Source of the DNA: Ramazzottius varieornatus
Taxonomy: Eukaryota; Tardigrada; Eutardigrada; Parachela; Ramazzottiidae
Length of the DNA stretch: 64,000 nucleotides
Assembly (NCBI GenBank): GCA_001949185.1
Contig: BDGG01000014.1
Span: 406,161 to 470,160, forward strand
Direction of reading: 5' to 3'
A program made the position numbers and the translations under genes. This document shows positions 24,101 to 34,779 of this stretch, piece after piece (within the stretch, counting starts at the first letter, position 1; the number at the start of each line of letters is the position of its first letter). The notes below the pieces were generated by a model, which did not search any database, had not been told where the DNA came from, and saw only the letters and a list, made by a program, of their open reading frames with translations.

Positions 24101-24217
24101 AACTCGGTAAACAAACTGGCCACGATCACTTTTCCAAGTGGCGCACGCTCCAAGCCAATAAGACCAGAAACGTGCGCTACTTGGGAGAGCGATCGTGTCG
24201 AGTTCGTTTGCCGAGTT
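24101..24217. repeat. Palindromic repeat, family A, intergenic copy 1
   Basis: The whole 117-bp unit is nearly self-complementary. It opens AACTCGGTAAACAAACT and closes AGTTCGTTTGCCGAGTT. Inside are CACGATCACTTTTCC with GGGAGAGCGATCGTG, then the core GTGGCGCACG with CGTGCGCTAC, leaving a loop of about 20 bases (CTCCAAGCCAATAAGACCAG). This is the most complete copy and defines the family. Confidence 0.8.
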
Positions 24218-25637
24218 TCCATATTCTTACATGCCAATCCAGTCACAGTCTTCCATGCCTCCATACACAGAGAAAATATCGTCTTGTGGTGATGACAGTC
24301 CAGGTGTAGGATGTATGGGAAGTGCCAGCGCGGGTTTCCACGATGAAAGGACCGACACAAGGGAGAACGCCACCAGGACGGTCAGCCGCAGCGGCGCAAC
24401 GGACGTCACCGCAAATCCCGGCGGTTTTCCCATCGTTCGTCCGGATACTAGTCTAGATATTCCACGATGAATATTAACATTAACAGTTTCGATCCATGGA
24501 CTCCTTCAGTGAACAGCATGGCGTTTCTTTCAGACAGATTATTGGTCAAATTCCACAGAATAAAGAACGCAGCCGTGAAATATGTTTACTCTCTTGTTCG
24601 ATGCAGTCACGATATCGGGTTGTCAGGTCAGAACGTGCTGAGAAGAAAACTCCAACAAAAAGTCAGTCAGCACAGAATTTATTCCATGGCGATAACGGAA
24701 CAGCAAGTGAGCCAGAGCCAAATTCTTTCAACAAAATAAACCAGTGAAAACTGCTTGTGTAAGTCATGTCAAATCCAAGGGGCAAGTCGGGAGGCGGTGC
24801 TTTGAATCCGATTGGCCAACCTTAAACCACAGTCGTCAAGCCAAACTTCCAAAGACGGCCAACCAGCCATCGAAGGTTTCACTCCGTATGTCCCGAGAAA
24901 CCGGAATCAGATTTTCTTCAATTTTGTTCACGCGATAATATAAACAAAATATTTTCGCACAAATTTTGCTTGAAAAAAATTTCGTCAGTGCAGACGATTA
25001 CTTTAAATAGAGAAATAACTTCGACAGCGTATAACCTTGCGAAATACCAGGACGACGGTATATGAAAACTTGTCTGGTCAGGCAATTACTAAGCGACCTA
25101 CCTCACGGGATCAGTGCATTGTTTTGTAGGCTGCGCTACAGTCTGGAACTGTGCGAATGCACCATACCTCGATGAAGAGGCCGAGCGATCCCTTCTGAGC
25201 GCGAAGCCGTGAGGTCCAGTTTTGCGGCTGCCGCCCTTGGTGAACGTTCCTCGTTTTCCTTGACCACGCGTTGGTCGGAGAAGAGGAGGAAGGGGTCGCA
25301 GTCCGAGCGGTCAGGTCCACCAATAAATCAAAGAAAATATTGCCTGGTTTGAAGAGCACAGGGTGCTGTACTCGTATAACAGACCGAGAAACGCAGTGGC
25401 GGACGGGATAACAGCGGTAGGATCAGTAGGTGGCGACACCGCTGTGCAAGCTGCTGGACTGCAATTGTTATTGTAATTATTCTTGTATTGACTGTATTTC
25501 AAAAGCTCTTCCTTTCACCGCTGGCAGAGACGGAAAGCTGAAAATAACCCAAGCTTATGATGACCAAGTGACCAAAAAAGCCACCAGCAGTCCAGAAGGC
25601 TAACTTTGCGTATAGGTCAATTAAAACAGCCGTGTGT
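24218..25637. other. No supported gene
   Basis: Frames at 24496-24747 (+) and 25111-25502 (-) are short, lack motifs and do not splice into anything recognisable. Confidence 0.35.
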
Positions 25638-25840
25638 CGTACACGCACGAAAAGGACGTTTGGGTCAGACGATTCCGAAACAGCTGAACTGAAGTACGTA
25701 CGTGGGTGTATAATTTACACTAGACTTCACACCCGTGCCCTTTTCGTCAATTTTCTACGGTTGAATGTTCAGTTTTCCGTCTTTCCGTCTAGCCCAGACT
25801 TTTTACTGGCCCTAACGTTCTTTTCCTGCGTGCACAGTAC
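25638..25840. repeat. Foldback repeat, family B, copy 1
   Basis: The left arm CGTACACGCACGAAAAGGAC, followed by GTTTGGGTCAGACGATTCCG, pairs with the right arm GTCTAGCCCAGACTTTTTAC then GTTCTTTTCCTGCGTGCAC. It shares TTTTCTACGGTTGAATG and TTTACTGGCCC with the copies at 28.7 kb and 49.6-50.1 kb. Confidence 0.65.
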
Positions 25841-25854
25841 AACGGTGCAGTTGT

Positions 25855-25978
25855 TGAGTTAGCCGGCGTGGGCCGAGGTTGCTGAGTTAGCCATACACTG
25901 CAGCCAGTAGGCCGTTTGAAGGCCTACTCTTAACAACTGCTGGCTAACTCTACAACCGTTCCTACGGCCGGCTAACTT
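25855..25978. repeat. Foldback repeat, family F
   Basis: A single palindrome of about 124 bp: GAGTTAGCCGGC at one end, GCCGGCTAACTT at the other. Inside, GAGTTAGCC pairs with GGCTAACTC, and the centre GTAGGCCGTTTGAAGGCCTAC forms a tight hairpin. It lies 15 bp from the family B copy. Confidence 0.65.
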
Positions 25979-26826
25979 AATATAACACCTCCCTCGTAGG
26001 TTCGTTTCAACTTGAAGGCGAAATAGCGTTTCGTTTTTCTCCCCGTTACTTTTGTGGAGAGTTCCGGAGGCTGTGCAAGGTCCGGACGCGATGCATTTTT
26101 TCTACCTGTACGAGTCCAGACATGCATAGGGTGTAAATTCAGAAGATACAGGTGATCCTTCTCCTGAATTCCCAAGGGGATCGATGATGTTACCGATCGA
26201 CGATCGAGGAACTCAATAAACGTCTTACTATTTACCCAGTTCGCGACCGTTCACCTATTCTAATATTATTCTTGTATCGACCTAATCACATTATAGCTTC
26301 GCGGCGCCTACCGTCAGAGCTGCAGGTGTTGCCTACCGATTCACGCAAACCGCTACATTGATCTTCCCGAACGTTTACAAGCACTTACATATCCCCGAAG
26401 ACCCTCATGAAATATTCCTCGTATCCGAAATCGATATCAGCTATGCCATTGTGTTACGACCAGCGATCAACGAAGAGTAACAAGAGCCTTGGACCAGTAG
26501 CTCATCCAACGACCTGCTCATCTACCTGTCACAATTCGACATCCCAAAGAACTTTGCACGCACTTGTAATGACGATCGCAAACAGAAGGCCGGTTGGATC
26601 TTATTGTACGTCGAGTATCGCCATTGTCGTGCAATGTTTGCACACTTACACTTTAATGTGCGGACCAGACGGCAAATCGTTACACGCTTCAAGTCCGGAT
26701 CCCGCTGTCCTCTTTTTTGATTTTACTGCTTTCGAAAAAGGGGATAACTTTGATCATTATACGATCTGATTCTTTTGCGAGGTTTACTTCGGGGTCTGAT
26801 AAACGTATGGGTGGTGAAGTCTGACA
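25979..26826. other. Upstream region of the gustatory-receptor-like gene
   Basis: There is no supported gene. A 120-codon frame at 26407-26769 (+) ends 58 bases before the receptor ATG and could be 5' leader sequence, but nothing in it is recognisable. Confidence 0.3.
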
Positions 26827-29534
26827 ATGCCGAGCCGATCGTTGGAACTTGTACCTATTCTTCTTCGGAAGAATTCGATCACACCTTCAAAGTTCGAAGC
26901 CAGCAATGCCACCATCAACTGGCATTCCTCCACGCTGAACGGCGCCGATTCCCGCGTCGACGTTGCTCATATGAACAGTTCCTTCCTCGACCAATTCACC
27001 ACCACCACCAACCGCGCTGACCCTGCCTTGAACGGCAGTTCCATCATGCATGACAACCTCTTCCTCCACCCGGAAGTTCACAACCCTGTGCACCATCATA
27101 AGAACGGCAAGGTGGGTAACGGTAACGGTAACGCTAACGCTAACGGAAACGGCAACTTCCTCTTCGGACAAACGACCATCGAAATGTCTCCGGATGAAGT
27201 CCTGGGCGAAGGCGTGACGCAGAAACGGCTCGGTCGACTCTTCGGTCCGTTGATCGTCCTGATGTCCGTCGTCGGCCTTTACCATCCGTCCAGCGAAGAT
27301 GTGGGCTTGACCAGGGACGCCTGCTTGGCTGGTGCATGGGTCGTGCGCTACGGCTTGATGGTCTGGAACGCCGTGGTGGCGCTGTATGTCCTGTTCAACG
27401 TGGTCGTGGTCGGATATTACGTCAACGTCCGGGACGGGTTGCATGTTGTGAACGTGACGGAACTGCTGGTCTTGACGAGGATGCTGAATGCCTTGCTGCA
27501 TGTCGGACTGTTCTTCCTGGTCTTTGAGTCGAGTGGCAGGTATGAGGAGATGCTGGAAGCGTGGACCATTTGGATGAGATGGAAGTCGGGAGGAAACCTG
27601 GGTAGTGCGAAACGAGACGTCCTTATCATCACACTTTGCTCAGGTACAATTCCAACAGTACGGGTAATTTGGATGCTGGGCAAACAAAACTTGCCCAGAT
27701 TATCTTCTCAGGTGGCGTACGCTTTCAGCCAACATAGCCATTAGACTGCGCTACTTGGAAAACCGATTCTGTCGATTTTGCTTGTGTTCTCAAGTGGCGC
27801 ATGCTTGCAGTGTTATAAACGTAGAGAGTTCGCCATGTGGAAAACGAACTTGTCCAGTTTGTTTCCCTCGGTCCTATTTCAGGATGGACTTTCTAATTAT
27901 GTGGAGTTTCTGTAGTGGTCTTCGCAACGGTTCCCTCCATCTTGATCGGGCTGGATACCTATGGCCGTGTTCCCGGCATGACGCTGGCAAACACTGCATT
28001 TGCGCAACAGCGTCTATCGGCTGACATAGCTGCTTGGAATCAAAGTCCCCGAGAGAACTTCATCGTCGCCATGACTGTGACGAACTTCATTATTGCCTGC
28101 TTCATCGGTTTCATCAGCGCCATCTGTGCCGTCTTGGTTCACGAGCTCCGCCTACTGTCACGCGAAATCCGTGTGGAGATTCGTGGACAAGCCGTCATTT
28201 GGGATATGAAAATCGAGCCGTTTTCTGGGCAGGAAGTGACTACCATGGAGTACATGAGGCGGAAACACGGGAAACTTGTTGATGTGATCGGCACGGTGGA
28301 TAAAAGCTTCCGGGAAATGCTGTTCTTCCATTTTCTGTTTGGGTTACCCATGCTGATATTTGGGCTGTATGTAATGCTCGTGGCCGCGCCAGTTCATGAG
28401 ATATCGGTCAAGGGAACGATATTGCTGTTGGCGGTGCTGTCCATATTGGAGATGTTCTTTGTATGGCTATGGGCGGTTCGAGTGCATATCTGGGTATGCC
28501 TAGCACAAATAACGAGACACATAACACTTTGTCAGAGATCTAAAAGTAACTTGTGACTGTCGTAGGCTCATCAGCCCGTAAAAATTATGCCATCTCTTGA
28601 CATTCACGAACGAAAGGAAATATCTCACGCACATCAAACTTCGGTACGATATTGTGCGAAGACCGTACACGCACGCTGAGGAAGTTTGGACCAGGCGATT
28701 CCGAAAGGGCGGCAGGAAAGTACGTACGTACGCGACCAGTTCGCCGTAATTTTCTACGGTTAAATGTCTATCCTTTGCCGTCTTTTCCGCCTCGTCCATA
28801 CTGTTTACTGGCCCAAACTTCTTCAGCGTGGGTGTATGTTATGTATAGATATGCTGTTGAACGTTTTCGTGAACTGCGCTTTTTCTACAATGCATTCAGA
28901 AATTACTTTCCAGCTTGACTTGTTCCTGACGAGACTGACGCAGGATGAAATCGGTCTGTCCCTATGGGGCATCGTGCCTCTAACGAAACATTTCTTTCTT
29001 GCGGTAAGCACGCACGCACATCCGGTCTCTCGGGCTGCTTCGCACTGTAATAGATGAAATCGTTTCTTTTCGCAGGTGTTGCTGCTGGTCACAACATACC
29101 TAATCCTCCTGACCGAACACAGCTCTTGTTCACTGACCAATATGCCTCCACTGAGATCGTCAACTGCTTCTTCCAAATCGGCGCCTTCCGTCTTCTTCCC
29201 GCCTTCGCTCTCCAGTCCGTCCTTCTATCCCTTCGGAAATCATTCTCGGCTGGACAATACGAGCCTCTTCTTGCTTGATGTCCGAGACGTACTGTTCGAG
29301 AATGGCTCCGCGGTATCCCCATTTTTCATTGCTTCCGCGCTACAGAACAGCAAGGACTTCAGTGTATTGGAGAATGCTCTACGGCACCATAACGAAACTT
29401 CGACATTGCTATCCCGCACTAATGCCTTTCTTCCGGATGAGTCCAATTGGTCAGACCCACTAGGAAACATTTCTGTACATTTTCCGTCTCAATGGAACAG
29501 TTCTGAAAATACAGCCTTACCGCGCCATCGATAA
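26827..29534 (+). CDS. Gustatory-receptor-like 7TM protein
   Basis: Exons 26827-27643, 27916-28493, 28914-29003 and 29076-29534 join in phase to about 647 residues. A polar N-terminal tail of about 135 residues (Asn/Gly-rich GNGNGNANANGN, His clusters) precedes hydrophobic helices: LFGPLIVLMSVVGLYHP, YGLMVWNAVVALYVLFNVVV, LNALLHVGLFFLVF, FIVAMTVTNFIIACFIGFIS, and a pair near LFGLPMLIFGLYVMLV and LLAVLSILEMFFVWLW. The last helix reads LLLVTTYLILLTEH, resembling the 'TYhhhhhQF' signature that closes insect-type gustatory receptors, and is preceded by LSLWGIVPLTKH. The exon layout, with small 3' exons carrying the last helix, also fits. Unusual are the long N-terminus and a C-terminal tail of about 130 residues with several N-glycosylation sequons. 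Introns 1 and 2 contain palindromic repeats. The ligand is unknown. Confidence 0.65.
27678..27867. repeat. Palindromic repeat, family A, double copy inside an intron
   Basis: Two degenerate units lie back to back in intron 1 of the 7TM gene. The outer ends GGGCAAACAAAACTTG and CAGTTTGTTTCCC correspond to the family A ends. The cores are GGTGGCGTACGC / GCGCTACTTGG and AAGTGGCGCATGC / TTCGCCATGTGG. Confidence 0.6.
28664..28838. repeat. Foldback repeat, family B, intronic copy 2
   Basis: It lies wholly within intron 2 of the 7TM gene. CGTACACGCACGCTGAGGAA then GTTTGGACCAGGCGATTCCG pairs with GTTTACTGGCCCAAACTTC then TTCAGCGTGGGTGTA. The diagnostic TTTTCTACGGTTAAATG and GCCGTCTTTTCCGC are present. 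Confidence 0.65.
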
Positions 29535-29913
29535 AATTTTCTTCCAGATTTCAACGTGAACTTTTATGGCAGTTCTTTTCTTGATCTTTTTTCCGGTGTT
29601 ACGGTATTATATCAGACACTCGCATACGGTTTCTAGTTTTTCCATTAGTAACAAACAGGAGATGTAACTGGAGGGCTGGTCTGTAAAAATATTAGATACG
29701 ACCAATGAAAGCATACTGTAACTGCGCACGCAGCACTAGATATTTGTTATTGTCGCGGTTCTCCATCTTTTAACGGGATTCCGGTAGAAAAGAACTTCAT
29801 CTTGATTCAGTCAGCCTGGTTCTCTGTGATTTTCCGTCGGACCCCTGTTTACAGCTTCTGCATTTGGCTTTTGCGTTTATACCATAGTATGGTGAGCCGA
29901 GCGACTCACAAAA

Positions 29914-30277
29914 CCACAGTACTTTCACCGAGGGCGGATGAGCGGAGAGTTCCGCGCATTCACCCGCGGACTATGACAAGGGTTTTACCGGGGGTGTACG
30001 CGCGGGTAAATCCTTTTCTGCGTAATGATGGGAGGTTTAACTGGTTTCTGCGCATGGATGCGCGCTTCAGTTGACTTACAATTCATCCGCGGGTGCATGA
30101 GCGGTGAGACTGCTTGACTTTATCCCCGAGTTGAAACGCGTTTGCCCGCGGGTGGGATGAGCGGATAAAATGTTTGTTCCATGCGTACACCCGTGGTGGG
30201 ACTTCTGCTACAGTCCGGGGGTGGATGGGCGGAAAAACTATTTCTTCGCGCATCCGACCGCGGAGAAAGTACTGTGG
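29914..30277. repeat. Foldback element, family E, with internal degenerate units
   Basis: The ends are CCACAGTACTTTCACCG and CGGAGAAAGTACTGTGG. Between them at least five degenerate units of the form (C)CGCGGGTGGGATGAGCGGA occur, for example GGGCGGATGAGCGGAGAG, CCGCGGGTGCATGAGCGG, CCGCGGGTGGGATGAGCGG and GGGGGTGGATGGGCGGA, some in reverse orientation. GC content is higher than in the flanks. Confidence 0.6.
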
Positions 30278-31490
30278 ACTTTTGAGTCGAGCGTTTCACC
30301 ATACCTTTGCGTCCATTCGGAGTCTCACCTTTCTTGTCTCTATATGTACTATGTGTTGCAACTGAGTCCGTGATTACCTTTAAGAAGCTGTGGACCTCAT
30401 AAGGTTCAAAGTTTTGTTTCGCAAATAGGGTACATGATTGTGCACCCGGTTTGTGCACCACTGTGCGCGACACAATGCGCATGAGATCGACGAAAACGTC
30501 CGTCCCACATTCCGAAGGAAGTATGGCGTTACGAGACAAGTGTTACGATCAGTGCAGATGGACACGCTCGGCTCACACTTGGGAACTTCCAGTCGGCACA
30601 TCCTTTCAATATTACGGGCTAATCCCCTTGTTTCGTGAGGTTTCCCCTTCTTCGAACAAGCCTAACACTCGCCTCAGTTAATCCACCGGCGATAGATGTC
30701 AAAGGACGGGTTCAATCGAGTATGACGTCTAGCTTTCAGGATGATCGCGCAACAACATGCCTCTCCAACCATTGACGTCCTTCCCTTCGTCTGACCGAGC
30801 CTCGTATGCATGCAGCAAATCTGATCTTGACGTTCTCAAGAGGATTGTATTGAGGAGAAGGAGTGCCTATCGACTGTTTCCGCCGATATGGCTCTAGATA
30901 AGGCCCTGCCGTGTTGCAAAAATAATGAGAAGGAAGACGCTGATGGGCTAGCTCTTCCATTTCACATGGCGCCTCCGCGCAATCGTTATTCCCGTCCTTA
31001 TCGACACACATTCCTCAAATCAGTCTGACGCGCTCGCAGCGCCAAGCCTTACAGCATCCCAATCGCGCCTGACGTTTTCTCGCTGGTGACGCTTTACGGT
31101 AATCAGCAAAGTGCTTTTTGAAATCGCAGATCCGGATCGCTTTTATTATTTCCTATCACCATCGGCGGATCGAACCGCTTTGGAAAAATATTCACCTGTT
31201 TTCGGAAATCTGTTCTCCCATCTGTACACTCTTTCTTGTTGTGCGTGAATCTCACAGTGGAGGATTCATCCCGAATTACCATGTCCGATATATGAAAATA
31301 GGTAATCATTCACTTTCGGACGACTTCCATTCTCAACCCGGCAATATTATGCGGTTTTCGTTCAGAGCCTGCTGATCCGTTCTCAGGCGGTTTTTTGCTA
31401 ATTGTTCCAATTTATCAGTAGGTACAGCATTCTTCGGTTTAACAAAATTCAGTTGGCTATTTTTCAGGAAGTTGATAGTGAAAATACGCG
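30278..31490. other. No supported gene; upstream of neurensin
   Basis: Several 60-100 codon frames on both strands have no motif. The neurensin 5' region should lie in the last few hundred bases; a CAG acceptor-like site (TATTTTTCAG, about 31468) suggests a non-coding 5' exon might be spliced just before the ATG at 31491. Confidence 0.3.
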
Positions 31491-32135
31491 ATGTCGGACA
31501 CCAAGGATGACGACCAACAGCGAGAGAAAGTCAAAAAACGCCTGTTGTGCCAGCAAGGCCAATCGTCTTCGAAACTCGACTATAAAGGTGTCAAGTCTTA
31601 TCTCCACCAGTTCTATGACTTCGCTACGGATTCTCACGACAAGGAATACCACATCCGAACCCGCCACGTTCGAATGTACTCGTTGTGTTGGCGCACCGCT
31701 TTGACCATCGGCATCATTTTTATCGTCGGCGGACTTCTCGCTGCCCTTCTTGCTTACCTCATCCCCCGTAAGAGAGTCTTAGTCGAGGAGGAAGATGACA
31801 TTGTCATCATGGACAAGGACGCCGTGTGGTTCAACCGTATACTGGACTATGTGAAACTGGCGGGTTTAGCCACCTTCTGTTTCGGTGGACTACTTGCTTC
31901 CTTCGCTTTATTCCTCGCCAGTTGTTGTTTTCGACGGTGTAATGGTGATGCTGGTCGCTACTATGAAGATATCGAACCATCGAACGTCGTGCAAAAGCTG
32001 GTGACGGAAAGTCACGAGAACGACCCCGGAAGTCCGATGGACAAGAAAGTCTTTGGAGTGCAACCTAGCACTTCTGGATCCGAAGGATTTTCCAGTGCAG
32101 TTCCGCTTATCACAACAGAAGAATCTGAGGACTAA
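31491..32135 (+). CDS. Neurensin-family two-TM vesicle protein
   Basis: A single exon encodes 214 residues. The N-terminal cytosolic part carries GVKSYLHQFYDFA, matching the conserved 'GVRSYLHQFYE' block of neurensin-1 and -2. TM1 spans about residues 69-91 (ALTIGIIFIVGGLLAALLAY, ending LIPRKR). A short loop ends VIMDKDAVWFNRILDYVKLA, the family's 'vvDthAv.FN..Ld..KLAG' motif. TM2 spans about 121-147 and is followed by a Cys-rich juxtamembrane CCFRRC and an acidic tail. Vertebrate neurensins sit in neuronal small vesicles and act in neurite growth; a vesicle or endosomal role is inferred here. The lack of introns is unusual for this window. Confidence 0.8.
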   Translation: MSDTKDDDQQREKVKKRLLCQQGQSSSKLDYKGVKSYLHQFYDFATDSHDKEYHIRTRHVRMYSLCWRTALTIGIIFIVGGLLAALLAYLIPRKRVLVEEEDDIVIMDKDAVWFNRILDYVKLAGLATFCFGGLLASFALFLASCCFRRCNGDAGRYYEDIEPSNVVQKLVTESHENDPGSPMDKKVFGVQPSTSGSEGFSSAVPLITTEESED

Positions 32136-32915
32136 TTTCAATTTGTTTGAATTGCACCCGTTACTTTCTAATCAACTCTATGAATGAATACCGCTGTAAT
32201 TAAATCCGATGGAGATGGCAGAGTGGATCTGGGGTTTAATCATAAGGTAGGATAATCACGAATTGTGAGAGGTGACGGCGATCGGATAGTAAAATGCAAA
32301 ATGGGCGTTGTGAAGCAGCTGCGTCGAGGGGCGACCTGGGTAAGTGGAAGATCCGGACGTGTGTGTTAAACTTATCGATTACAGTACTAAGGGTGATGGA
32401 ATTCATGGTTGAGCTCCAGCAGCGTGCTGGCTCTGATATGCGCAATGATTACACGAGCGGCTTAGCGGTCGCAGTTGATTCCACTGCGAAATTCGAGCAA
32501 CGTTGTATGGAACGCTCTAGTATCCAGATGTGGGTGGGTACTCCAACTAGAGAGTTTGGCAAGATCGCTAACAGGACAGGATTTAAGAATAACTGGAACT
32601 AATACATCTTAGACTTACATTACGTACATTGTAAGTGAAGCAATCAATTTAAACTGAAATACTGCGTTCGGCTCTCTAGTTTGATGAAAAGACACCTGGA
32701 GCGTTTAGAAAGCAGAAACGTCGTCGTATGACGACTCCCAGCTTTAGGAAGACTAAAAAGCCCGTGGCGCCCACTGTTGTCAGGATGCCTCAGGTGTAGG
32801 CCGCTCATACCCTTCTACCATGGAAACGCGGCAAATGAGATGCAAGTAGCCGCCATATGTGCACGTTACTCTAATACGGAGGCTACAGATCACCGATAGA
32901 CACACGAAAGGTTGA
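32136..32915. other. Neurensin 3' flank, no supported gene
   Basis: The region includes the probable 3' UTR of neurensin. A 102-codon frame at 32294-32602 (+) has no recognisable features. Confidence 0.35.
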
Positions 32916-33632
32916 TTATATATCTTCCGCTTCTGCGTTATTTTTTAAAATCTTGCAGTGTTGCCCGGAGCAGAAACGTTCTGCCATTCTTTTGGTAAAC
33001 CTTTTCGGAGATGTAAATGAAGCGAAACACCAACTCTTGTGTTTCATCCTCACTCCTCTCGATGTCCACACTGAATGGTCGCTTTGGGACATGACATAAA
33101 AAATCTTGAAATGGAGATATGCCGGCTTGTCGTCGACTCGCCACAACCTGCTGCAGGTCGCGGTGGGTGACAGGGTTCCCATACCCATTGACCTAACAGC
33201 GTCATACGTTTCTCCGTTGTACCGGCCACACATCATAACATCGAAGAACTACTCGTGAAACGCGCTGCGGATCAGGTTTGTTCGTTCAACCAACTGATGT
33301 ATTCACTGAAAAACCACTTTTAGATTAGTATGGAAATGGACCCTAGTAGCAACACGATGGAGATGCTCTTCTGCTACATCTACATTTTTGAGAAAATTTA
33401 CCAAAAGAACAAAAAACTGTTTATGAATGGAGCTAATCTTCGAGATTTCGATACAATGAATCCACGACATCCACGTGGAGACCTTGCTCGAAACAGACAG
33501 AAAGTCCGAAAGAAATTTCAGACTACGAACCAGGAACAATGCGAATTGTGACGTACCTGTTCTAGCAAGCAACACAAAGTTAGTTTCGAAAACAACATGT
33601 GAACCAGAAACGTAATTTCTACCCGCATACAA
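32916..33632. repeat. Inverted duplicate of a coding-like segment
   Basis: About 32940-33110 on the minus strand and 33345-33500 on the plus strand encode related strings: FRFIYISEKVYQKNGRTFLL and FCYIYIFEKIYQKNKKLFM, followed by LQDFKK and LRDFDT. The copies face each other, about 250 bp apart. Neither forms a longer gene in this window, so they look like relics of a small duplicated exon or of a mobile-element protein. The family is unknown. Confidence 0.45.
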
Positions 33633-34021
33633 CTGACAATTTTTTAATCTCTAAGTTCGCCTAACTTCATCCTAAGCATAGTCTCGTCTCGCCTATCCCT
33701 TTGCGTCGTCTGTCTTAACCCTATATTATTCCTAGTTCCAATGAAAACGTCTATAAGTATAGGCGATCTCAGTACGGCAATACAAAACTTTTCAAATTGC
33801 ATCCATAGAAAAGCATGAGACACTCGTAATTAAAATAAAGCCTATGACGTAACGAATTACAGTGTTGAATTACAGTGTTGTCTATCTTACATAAAAAGTG
33901 TTTCTGTTAACGTAATGCATACTTGATACATGTCACGCCGTCTGAGACTACTGGGTCACACATGCTTACTCCTCCTACATACCCTACGTATCCTTCAGCT
34001 GTCTTTTCAAGGCCACAACAC

Positions 34022-34168
34022 AGAGATTAAGTTACCCCTCCCGTTCATTTTCCCACTGTAGCTAAGACTTAATCCGCCCCTTTTTTGACGCGTAACTACA
34101 ATTTGCTTTCCGGAGAACCCCTTATTTCTGTAAGAAAACGTGTTGGGATTTACGGTTAGCTAGTTGAC
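34022..34168. repeat. Direct repeat, left copy
   Basis: Shares with 36988-37138, in the same orientation and order, AGAGATTAA, CTCCCGTTCA, CTGTAGCTA, CCGCCCCTTT, TGACG.GTAACTACA, TTTGCTTTCCGGAG, CCCCTTA and TACGGTT.GCTAG. Identity is about 75-80% by eye. It flanks the secreted-type gene at 34.8-36.6 kb. Confidence 0.6.
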
Positions 34169-34779
34169 GTTGAGGAGTGACTTTGAGGCTGATTTTAAGA
34201 AATGGTCGTCGCGACAGCATGATTTTGGAGAATTTGGAAAGAAAATAGTTATTGTCACCCACTCAAATTGGAAATTGATTACGAATACTTTACAGAAAAT
34301 GTTGCTATGCTATCCTGTAGTACTGTACGTAAATTACCGTGGTACTTCTTACAAATGCCTATGTCTCTAGCGGCACTGGGTGTAGTATGCGATCTTCTGT
34401 GACACTTTACAACGGTAAATGTGTCGAACTCCTCTAGCGGCACAGGGTCGGATAGCTCGCGTGAGGAGCAAGATGGTTCAATACTGCACGAACCGGAAAT
34501 AGCCGACGGAGACTTGCAGAAGCAGTATGCAAGTCTGATGCAATGCCGCATCAGACCGTTTCAACGTAACGAAAACTCTAGAGTTTTGATTATTGATTAG
34601 CCCTCATTTTTGTTTCCGATAAAGCTGGTGTCATTCTATCCGTGTATGGATTTTATGCGGAATAACTATTACGGTGAATGAACTTTGGTTGTGCTGTACT
34701 AACACGAAAGCAGGAGTTTTTCGCATTTTTAGCCACAAGTCGGGCAGGCAGGTACTCGGGGCAGAGAGGCATTGTATCC

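Noticed and set aside
26887-27501. 204-codon open frame on the minus strand opposite the 7TM receptor exon
   Set aside because: It is the exact antisense of a clearly coding exon, is rich in Val/Asp/Gly from codon mirroring, and has no splice partners or motif.
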